DNA of 14,124 nt from a bacterium (GTDB lineage Bacteria > Desulfobacterota > Binatia > UBA12015): contig JAGWVP010000019.1 in the NCBI GenBank assembly GCA_018970825.1, forward strand, positions 1 to 14,124, written 5' to 3'. The notes beneath the pieces were generated by a model that made no database searches, was not told the DNA's origin, and saw nothing but the letters and a program-made list of their open reading frames with translations. This document shows positions 6,803-12,473 of this stretch, in pieces (the first letter of the stretch is position 1; the number at the start of each line of letters is the position of its first letter). The position numbers were made by a program, and so were the translations under genes.

Positions 6803-8089
6803 ATGGCTTTCGAGGGTTACCTGCTGCCGCCGTCCGGGCAGAACTGGTCGAGGATCGCCGACTACAAGGCGAACGGCGGCTACGAGGGCGCGGAGAAGGC
6901 GCTGCGGTCGATGAAGCCCGCCGACGTCGTCGCCGAGGTGAAGAACTCGGGGCTCCGCGGCCGCGGCGGTGCCGGCTTCGGCTCGGGCATGAAGTGGTCG
7001 TTCCTGCCGCAGGACGTGCAGCGTCCGCGCTACATCGCCTGCAACGCGGACGAGAGCGAGCCCGGAACCTACAAGGACCGCCAGATCCTCGAGCGCAATC
7101 CGCACGAACTCATCGAGGGACTGCTGATCGCCGCGTGGGCGAACACGATCGACGCGGCCTACGTGTACATGCGCGGCGAGTACCGCGGGCCGTTCGAGAA
7201 CCTGAACGCGGCGATCGCCGAGGCGCGCGCCGCCGGCTACCTCGGCAAGAACGTGCTCGGCAGCGGGCTCGACTTCGACGTCTTCGTGCACCGCGGTGCC
7301 GGCGCCTACATCTGCGGCGAGGAGACCGGCCTCATGGAGTCCCTCGAGGGACGCAAGGGCCAGCCGCGCAAGCGCCCGCCGTTCCCGGCCATCGCCGGCC
7401 TCTGGAAGCGCCCGACGGTCATCAACAACGTCGAGACGATGAGCCACGTGCCGCACGTGATCCGCAAGGGAGCCGACTGGTTCAAGACGATCGGCACCGA
7501 GAAGAGCACCGGCTCGACGATCTTCGGCGTGAGCGGCCAGGTCGTGCGCCCGGGCGCCTTCGAGCTGCCGTTCGGCACGCCCCTGCGCGAGATCATCTTC
7601 GAGCACGCGGGCGGGCTGCGTCCCGGCCGCACGCTGAAGGCGGTCATCCCCGGCGGGGTCTCCATGCCGGTGCTCACGGCCGACACCGCGATGCAGGTCG
7701 ACATGGACCACGACAGCCTGCAGAAGGTCGGCTCGCTGCTCGGTACCGGCGCGATCGTGGTGTTCGACGACACGTCGTGCATGGTGCGCGCGGCGATCAT
7801 CATCTCGCGCTTCTTCCGCCACGAGTCCTGCGGCCAGTGCACCCAGTGCCGCGAGGGCACGGGCTGGCTGCACAAGCTCATGCTCCAGGTCGAGGCCGGC
7901 ACCGCCCGAAAGAGCGACCTCGACGTGGTCGACGAGATCACGCGGCAGATGGAAGGCAAGACGATCTGCGCCCTCTCCGACGCCGCGGCCTGGGGTACCG
8001 GCTGGTTCCTGCGCCGCTTCCGGCCGGAGTTCGAGGCCCACATCGACCGCGGCGGATGCCCGCACGCGGGGACCTCCTTCGAGGTGTGA
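6803..8089 (+). CDS. nuoF: NADH-quinone oxidoreductase subunit F (NuoF), NADH/FMN and [4Fe-4S] subunit
   Basis: NuoF oxidises NADH through FMN and passes electrons to cluster N3. The FMN/NADH region is seen as SGLRGRGGAGFGSGMKW (49-65), CNADESEPGTYKDR (80-93) and GAGAYICGEETGLMESLEG (165-183). N3 ligands are C343, C346 and C349 in ESCGQCTQCREGTGW, plus C389 in ICAL. At 428 residues the length is normal. The middle of the glycine loop has GS where PT is common (GFPTGLKW), a mild variation. The ATG at 6803 comes 2 bases after the nuoE stop with a run of G (6789-6794) as a possible ribosome site. It is the last recognisable complex I gene; no nuoH, J, K, L, M or N follows. Confidence 0.96.
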   Translation: MAFEGYLLPPSGQNWSRIADYKANGGYEGAEKALRSMKPADVVAEVKNSGLRGRGGAGFGSGMKWSFLPQDVQRPRYIACNADESEPGTYKDRQILERNPHELIEGLLIAAWANTIDAAYVYMRGEYRGPFENLNAAIAEARAAGYLGKNVLGSGLDFDVFVHRGAGAYICGEETGLMESLEGRKGQPRKRPPFPAIAGLWKRPTVINNVETMSHVPHVIRKGADWFKTIGTEKSTGSTIFGVSGQVVRPGAFELPFGTPLREIIFEHAGGLRPGRTLKAVIPGGVSMPVLTADTAMQVDMDHDSLQKVGSLLGTGAIVVFDDTSCMVRAAIIISRFFRHESCGQCTQCREGTGWLHKLMLQVEAGTARKSDLDVVDEITRQMEGKTICALSDAAAWGTGWFLRRFRPEFEAHIDRGGCPHAGTSFEV

Positions 8090-8091
8090 CC

Positions 8092-8412
8092 ATGGCGCTC
8101 GCGACGACCCCCCGCCCGGACGCCCACCACGGCGCCCTCCCGACTCGCAACGAGATCGTCCGGCTGCTCGGGACCCCGAACCGGACCGAGGGAAGCGTGA
8201 ACGAGGCCCGCGTCCAGTCGGAGCATGGGATCGAGTTCAACGAGAAGTGGGTCTACGACCGCCCCCGCAACGACGCGACCCGGCCCCTCGAGAGGATCGT
8301 CTACTGGCGGCGCTACGCCTTCGTCGCCTCGGCCCGCGTCGAGCGATCGGGCCAGTGGGTGCAGGAGTCGCCCGCCGAACTGCTCTCCCGGGAGGCCGCG
8401 GGCGGTCACTGA
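8092..8412 (+). CDS. Conserved-looking small protein of unknown function, last gene of the nuo operon (106 aa)
   Basis: I do not recognise this family. The ATG at 8092 is 2 bases after the nuoF stop, so it is almost certainly co-transcribed and probably translationally coupled. The protein has no membrane helix, signal peptide or cysteines. Residues 16-28 (LPTRNEIVRLLGT) look like a short amphipathic helix. The centre (44-80) holds EHGIEFNEKWVYDRPR and RIVYWRRYAFVAS, rich in aromatic and basic residues in an alternating pattern that suggests a small beta-sheet domain, and SGQWVQES (86-93) follows. The reading frame shows GC3-rich codons like its neighbours, which supports it as a real gene. 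Position suggests a complex I-associated accessory or assembly role, but that is only guilt by association. Confidence 0.7.
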   Translation: MALATTPRPDAHHGALPTRNEIVRLLGTPNRTEGSVNEARVQSEHGIEFNEKWVYDRPRNDATRPLERIVYWRRYAFVASARVERSGQWVQESPAELLSREAAGGH

Positions 8413-8421
8413 CGCCCGCCC

Positions 8422-8444
8422 GGCAGGCCGAGTCCGGGCTTGCC
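8422..8444 (+). terminator. Hairpin after the nuo operon, possible terminator
   Basis: GGCAGGCC (8422-8429) pairs with GGCTTGCC (8437-8444) over 8 bp with one G-U pair and a 7-base loop. It begins 9 bases after the stop codon at 8412. No uninterrupted T-run follows (ACGGCTTTCGG). Its right arm overlaps the proposed -35 box of the next gene, so read-through control and initiation may be interleaved. Confidence 0.4.
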
Positions 8445-8469
8445 ACGGCTTTCGGTCCCGACCTAGTGT
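8440..8469 (+). promoter_or_regulatory. Putative leaderless promoter of the lipoprotein gene
   Basis: TTGCCA (8440-8445) and TAGTGT (8464-8469) are separated by 18 bases, close to the sigma-70 optimum. The -10 element ends 6 bases before the ATG at 8476, so transcription would start at or next to the start codon. There is no purine-rich ribosome binding site upstream of this ATG, in keeping with a leaderless mRNA. The hexamer is the third of three CTAG-containing -10 elements in the window. Confidence 0.5.
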
Positions 8470-8475
8470 CGGGAC
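8455..8475. promoter_or_regulatory. Perfect inverted repeat overlapping the -10 box, candidate operator
   Basis: Arms GTCCCGAC (8455-8462) and GTCGGGAC (8468-8475) are perfect complements separated by CTAGT. The repeat covers the proposed -10 element and its last base touches the ATG at 8476. As DNA it has the size of a dimeric repressor site. As RNA a transcript starting upstream could fold it into a stem that hides the start codon; it could also serve as a terminator for incoming nuo transcription. No regulator gene is adjacent to suggest which. Confidence 0.5.
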
Positions 8476-9930
8476 ATGCGGCTCCTCCCCGGTGGTTCGG
8501 CTCTGCGCGCGGCGCTGTTTTCCGCGCTCGTCGTCTCGCTCCTTGCCTCCTGCGGCGGCGGTGGGGGCGGGGGTGGCGGAAGCGATCCGTCCGGCGGGCC
8601 GCAGATCCTGCTCGCCGACGGCGCGACGCTGCCGGGCGACTTCGTCGTCAACACGATCGAGGCGGCGGCGCTCTCGAACGACCGCTCCGTCGCGGTCATC
8701 GCCTCGGAGGCCGGGACCCCGCCGCTCAACGCGATCTTCCTGCGGAGCCCCTCGGGTTCGGTCCAGCCGATCCTCACCCCGTCGTCGACCCTGCCCGAGG
8801 GCCTCTCGCTCGTGACGATGAGGAACCTCGTCATGGACGGCAGCGGGGACTTCAGCTTCGAGATCGGCGGCCAGCTCGACGACGACGCCGTCTACCTGTG
8901 GTCGGGCGGGAGGCTCTCGCTGGTCGCGCGCACCGCGCCCGGCGCGACGCCGACCGGCTTCCAGCTGCTCGGCGACCGCCAGATCGCCAACGCCGGCAAG
9001 ATCGCGTTCTGCGGGGGCATGAGTCCCTGCCGGGTCGACACCTCCGGCGACCGCGAGCGCATCACCTGCAACCTCCAGGTGTTCTCCGGGCGCAACGCCG
9101 ACGTCGCGCGGGTCGAGCTGCCGATCGAACTCGACGACCAGGCGACCTCGGCCGTCACCGTCACGATGAACGACCCGGGCCGGCTGCTGATCGGGCTTCC
9201 CTCCCGCAGCCGCCAGTCGGTCGTCGGCGAAGTGGTCGACGGCGTCTACCAGAGCCTCATCGTTCGAGGGCAGCAGTTGCCGGGAATCGGCACGATCGTC
9301 TCGGCGAAACCGCGCGCGATCAACGCGGCGGGCCAGATGGTCATCGACGCGCGCCTCGATACCGACGGCGACGGCGTGATCGACCAGGACCGGGTCCTGC
9401 GTCTCACGAACGGCGTCTTCGAGAGCGTCGCGCAGACCGGCGAGCCGGTCGGCGACCTCGTCGCGACGGCCGTGCGCGGCAACGGGATCGACGACCGGGG
9501 GCGCGTGCTCTTCACGATCACGTCGGCCGAGCCCGGCCAGACCGGGGGCGGCCAGAGCTTCCGGGTGTGGGACGCGGGCACGACCACCCAGGTCGTCTTC
9601 GAGGGCGAGCCCGCGGGCAAGGACGACCAGAACCACGACCTCGAGGTCCTCGAACTGGACCAGCTCCGGTCGAACGTCGTCGGCGAGGTCGTCTACCGCG
9701 CGACGGTCGGATACTTCGAGAACGGCACCCGCAAGACCACCGCCACCCGGCTCGACCGCTGGATCGACGGCGAGCGCACGACCGTGCTCTCGACCGGGTG
9801 GAAGGCCCCCGACGGCTCGAAGCTCGTCGAGGTTTCGATCTCCGGCTTGAACGACGGCGGCGACCTGCTCACGATCTGCGGTCTCGGCACGCGCAACAAC
9901 CGCGGGCTCGTCCTCCTGCCGAAGGCCTGA
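8476..9930 (+). CDS. Putative lipoprotein with about eight ~56-residue repeats (beta-propeller-like)
   Basis: The 484-residue protein starts with a lipoprotein signal peptide: hydrophobic core 12-23 and lipobox LLASC with C26 as the lipidated residue, followed by nine glycines (27-35) as a flexible tether. The rest contains a recurring nine-residue pattern, roughly [I/L/M]-[N/D]-x-x-G-x-[hydrophobic]-x-[F/V/I]. I place copies at residues 66 (LSNDRSVAV), 120 (MDGSGDFSF), 170 (IANAGKIAF), 231 (MNDPGRLLI), 282 (INAAGQMVI), 338 (IDDRGRVLF), 399 (SNVVGEVVY) and 458 (LNDGGDLLT), 50-61 apart. It resembles NxxGxxAF-type tandem-repeat proteins and predicts a beta-propeller on the membrane or cell surface. 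DTDGDGVID (about 294-302) is a calcium-binding-like loop. No catalytic signature is seen, so the function is unknown. The gene starts 63 bases after the nuo operon with its own promoter. Confidence 0.85.
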   Translation: MRLLPGGSALRAALFSALVVSLLASCGGGGGGGGGSDPSGGPQILLADGATLPGDFVVNTIEAAALSNDRSVAVIASEAGTPPLNAIFLRSPSGSVQPILTPSSTLPEGLSLVTMRNLVMDGSGDFSFEIGGQLDDDAVYLWSGGRLSLVARTAPGATPTGFQLLGDRQIANAGKIAFCGGMSPCRVDTSGDRERITCNLQVFSGRNADVARVELPIELDDQATSAVTVTMNDPGRLLIGLPSRSRQSVVGEVVDGVYQSLIVRGQQLPGIGTIVSAKPRAINAAGQMVIDARLDTDGDGVIDQDRVLRLTNGVFESVAQTGEPVGDLVATAVRGNGIDDRGRVLFTITSAEPGQTGGGQSFRVWDAGTTTQVVFEGEPAGKDDQNHDLEVLELDQLRSNVVGEVVYRATVGYFENGTRKTTATRLDRWIDGERTTVLSTGWKAPDGSKLVEVSISGLNDGGDLLTICGLGTRNNRGLVLLPKA

Positions 9931-9933
9931 GGC

Positions 9934-11148
9934 TCAGCGCAGCACGCCCTCGCGCGCGAGCGTCTCGATCTCGTCGTCCGGGAGGCCGAGGATCTCGCGC
10001 CACACCCGGTCCCCGTGCTCGCCGAGGCGAGGCCCGGGGAGTTCGATCGCGGCGGGCGTGTCCGACAGCTCGTAGCCGAGGCGCTCGACCGGGTGCTCGC
10101 CGATCACGGCGTGTCGCAGGGGCACGAAGTGTCCGCGGTGGCGCAGCTGCGGATCCTCGTGCAGGTCGGCGCAGGTCTCGACGACGCCCGCGTCGAGGCC
10201 GGCTGCCTGCAGGCGGCGGAAGAGCTCGTCGCGGTCGAAGCCGCGGGTCCATTGCGCGATTCGCGCCTCGAGTTCGTCCTCGGAGGCCTTGCGGCCCGCG
10301 AGCGTCGAGAAGTTCTCGTCGGCCGCCCACGCCGGGGAGCCCATCTCGTCGACCAGCCGCCGCCAGTCCTCGTCGTCGTGGCAGGCGATCGTGCACCAGC
10401 GGTCCTCGCCGCGGCAGGGAAACGCGCCGTGCGGCGAGGCGAAGCGCGAGCGGTTGCCGTCGCGCCCGACGACCACGCCGTCGCCCGTCCACTCGAGCAT
10501 CCAGCCCGACAGCGCGTAGGCGGCGGTCTCGGTCTGGGCGACGTCGAGGTGGCAGCCCTGCCCGGTGCGCCTGCGGCGGAGCAGGGCCGCGACCACGGCC
10601 GCCGCCGAGAAGCGCGGCGCCAGCGAGTCGGTGATCGTGCCGTGCTGGCCCACGGCCTCGCGGTCTGGCCAGCCGGTCAGGAAGTTGAAGCCCGAGATCG
10701 CCGAGCCCTGGCCGCCGAAGCCCGGGTAGTCCCGCCGCGGCCCGGTCTGGCCCATGAGGCAGGTGCTGACCATGACGAGGTCGGGACGCCGCGCCGACAG
10801 GCTCTCCCAGTCGAGTCCCCACTTGCGCATCGCGCGCGGCGCGAAGTTCTCCGCGAGCACGTCGCACCAGTCGACCAGGCGGTGCGCGAGCGCGATGCCG
10901 CGCGGGTCGTTCAGGTTGAGCGCGACCGAGAGCTTGTTGCAGTTGAGCATCGTGAAGAACGGCGCCGCGTCGAGGTCGCGGTTGCGGGCCGACTGCGCGA
11001 GCAGGCGCAGGAAGTCGGGACGCTCGCGCGATTCGACCCGGATCACGGTCGCGCCGTGGTCGGCGAGATGCCGAACCGCGATCGGCCCGGCGGCCCCGCC
11101 GCCGAACTCGAGCACCTTGACCCCCGCGAAGGCAGCCCCGACGCTCAC
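9934..11148 (-). CDS. Class III (CaiB/BaiF family) CoA-transferase, subunit with catalytic Asp
   Basis: Enzymes of this family move CoA between carboxylic acids through an aspartyl-CoA thioester intermediate, in the cytoplasm. In the 404-aa protein the N-terminal Rossmann-like part shows KVLEFGGGAAGP (11-22) and HLADHGATVIRVE (27-39), then NKLSVALNLNDPRG (71-84) and ENFAPRAMRKWGLDW (100-114). D174 in TITDSLAPRFSAA, 21 residues before TGQG, stands where the catalytic Asp (Asp169 in formyl-CoA transferase) is expected. C-terminal PRLGEHGDRV is also typical. The GTG start at 11148 overlaps the stop of the preceding gene by 4 bases (GTGA), so the two are translationally coupled and probably form one enzyme. 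The substrate cannot be told from sequence. The gene converges on the lipoprotein gene, with only 3 bases between stop codons. Confidence 0.9.
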   Translation of the reverse strand: MSVGAAFAGVKVLEFGGGAAGPIAVRHLADHGATVIRVESRERPDFLRLLAQSARNRDLDAAPFFTMLNCNKLSVALNLNDPRGIALAHRLVDWCDVLAENFAPRAMRKWGLDWESLSARRPDLVMVSTCLMGQTGPRRDYPGFGGQGSAISGFNFLTGWPDREAVGQHGTITDSLAPRFSAAAVVAALLRRRRTGQGCHLDVAQTETAAYALSGWMLEWTGDGVVVGRDGNRSRFASPHGAFPCRGEDRWCTIACHDDEDWRRLVDEMGSPAWAADENFSTLAGRKASEDELEARIAQWTRGFDRDELFRRLQAAGLDAGVVETCADLHEDPQLRHRGHFVPLRHAVIGEHPVERLGYELSDTPAAIELPGPRLGEHGDRVWREILGLPDDEIETLAREGVLR

Positions 11149-12377
11149 GCGACGCCCTCCCGGGCGAGCGCGGCGAGCTCGTCCGCCCCGACCCCGATCT
11201 CGCCGTAGACCTGCGCGTTGTGCTCGCCGATCCGAGGCGCGGGCCCGCGCACGTCCATGTCGGCGTCCGTCGCGCGCGCGAAGCGGGCCGGGATCCGCAC
11301 GGAGATCCCGCGTCCCGGGTCCGCGACGTCGGCGAAGAAGTCGCGCGCGGCGAGCTGCTCGCTGGCCGAGATCTCCCGGGAGTCGTTCACCGGCGCGAGC
11401 ATGATCCCGCGCGCGACCGCGCCGTCGAAGAGCTCGCGCATCGTGCGGGCCGCGAAGAAGCGCTGCAGGGGTTCGGCGAGTTCGTCCACCTCGTCCTGCG
11501 AGAGGTCGACGTGGTTGTACGCCTTCCAGTCCCGCCTCCAGGCCGGGGCCTCGACGCCGCTCTCCGCCATCCAGCCCGCGATCGCGACCAGCCCGGGGAC
11601 GCGCGCGGGACCGCCACGCAGGCCGTAGCTGACGAAGCCGTCGCGACACGGCCAGACCTCGCGTTGCCGCGTCGCTCCGACGACGTAGAGCGCGCCGCTG
11701 CGCGGGCGGTCTCGCCGGTCGAGCCACCACTGGCTCGCGCCGGTCATGATCGTGCCGACGACGCAGGCCTGCAGCGAGACGTCGACGTGCTGGCCGCGCC
11801 CGGTCGTCTCGCGTGCGAAGAGCGCGACCAGCGAGCCGGTCGCCGCCTCGGCGGCGCCGTGCCAGTGGCTGCTCGGCATCGTGCAGCGCAGGGGGGCGCG
11901 GTCCTCGTCCCCGGTGAGCGCCATGTTGCCGCCCATCGCGGTCACCGTGAGGTCGCTGCCGCGGAGCCCCGCGAAGGGGCCGCTGCGACCGAACGGCGTG
12001 ATCGAGCAGACGACGAGCCGCGGGTGGCGTGCCGAGAGCGTCGGCCAGTCGAGCCGGGCCGCGGCGAGCGCCGAGGGATCGAGCGTCTCGACCAGCAGGT
12101 CGGCGCGCTCGCACAGTCGGTCGAGGATCTCGCGCCCGCGGGGCCGGGTCGGGTCGAGCGTGATCCCGCGCGAGCCCGCCGCGTAGGCGAGCCATTCGAC
12201 CGACCGCTCGGGGTCGGGGCTCCCGCCGAGGTGTGCCCCCCGACGTCGAACCGGGCTCCCGCCGGGTGGCTCGACCCGCACGACGTCGGCACCGAGGTCC
12301 GAAAGGATGCGCCCGCAGAGGATCCCGCGCTCGTCGGACAGGTCGAGCACGCGTACGCCGTCGAGGAGGCCCTGCAC
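11145..12377 (-). CDS. Class III (CaiB/BaiF family) CoA-transferase homologue lacking the catalytic Asp
   Basis: The 410-aa protein has the family fold markers: DGVRVLDLSDERGILCGRIL (6-25), LGADVVRVEPPGGSP (28-42), SITPFGRSGPFAG (125-137), TGRGQHVDVSLQ (192-203) and PAPRIGEHNAQVYGEIG near the end. Counting back 21 residues from TGRG, where its partner has D174, this protein has H171 in MPSSHWHGAAEAA; no Asp or Glu is at or next to the position. The LDLSDERGILCG opening is typical of the BbsE-like branch. BbsE and BbsF form a heteromeric succinyl-CoA:benzylsuccinate CoA-transferase, and as I recall only BbsF has the Asp. I infer a structural or substrate-binding partner of the downstream enzyme. 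The GTG start at 12377 has a TAGGGT -10 element 6 bases upstream and no ribosome site. An independent enzyme with a different nucleophile is possible. Confidence 0.88.
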   Translation of the reverse strand: MQGLLDGVRVLDLSDERGILCGRILSDLGADVVRVEPPGGSPVRRRGAHLGGSPDPERSVEWLAYAAGSRGITLDPTRPRGREILDRLCERADLLVETLDPSALAAARLDWPTLSARHPRLVVCSITPFGRSGPFAGLRGSDLTVTAMGGNMALTGDEDRAPLRCTMPSSHWHGAAEAATGSLVALFARETTGRGQHVDVSLQACVVGTIMTGASQWWLDRRDRPRSGALYVVGATRQREVWPCRDGFVSYGLRGGPARVPGLVAIAGWMAESGVEAPAWRRDWKAYNHVDLSQDEVDELAEPLQRFFAARTMRELFDGAVARGIMLAPVNDSREISASEQLAARDFFADVADPGRGISVRIPARFARATDADMDVRGPAPRIGEHNAQVYGEIGVGADELAALAREGVA

Positions 12378-12383
12378 GCGGCG

Positions 12384-12389
12384 ACCCTA
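12384..12389 (-). promoter_or_regulatory. Putative -10 element (TAGGGT) of a leaderless promoter for the CoA-transferase pair
   Basis: Read on the minus strand, CTAGGGT is followed after 6 bases by the GTG at 12377. The heptamer is identical to that before nuoB. No Shine-Dalgarno-like sequence lies between it and the start codon, and no clear -35 hexamer at 17-18 bases could be picked out. Confidence 0.5.
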
Positions 12390-12429
12390 GCAGACGGCGG
12401 GCGACGCCGGTCCGACGGGCGGCCTTCGT

Positions 12430-12456
12430 GCGACCGTCCGGGTCGACGTCGGTCGC
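12430..12456. repeat. Inverted repeat between the AsmA-like gene and the CoA-transferase pair
   Basis: GCGACCG (12430-12436) and CGGTCGC (12450-12456) are perfect complements over 7 bp with a 13-base loop. On the minus strand it lies 17 bases after the stop of the AsmA-like gene and about 40 bases upstream of the -10 element. It may be a terminator without T-run or a regulator site; chance cannot be excluded in such GC-rich DNA. The remaining part of this 96-base gap shows nothing else. Confidence 0.3.
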
Positions 12457-12473
12457 GCCGTCCGGGGCGAAGC

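Noticed and set aside
8551..8580. G-rich tract in the lipoprotein gene as a phase-variable homopolymer
   Set aside because: The nine glycine codons use mixed third bases (GGC, GGT, GGG, GGA), so there is no long single-base run prone to slippage.
7306..9636. A 776-codon minus-strand frame opposite nuoF and the lipoprotein gene
   Set aside because: Low-complexity translation, no motifs, and it crosses two genes and a promoter on the other strand.
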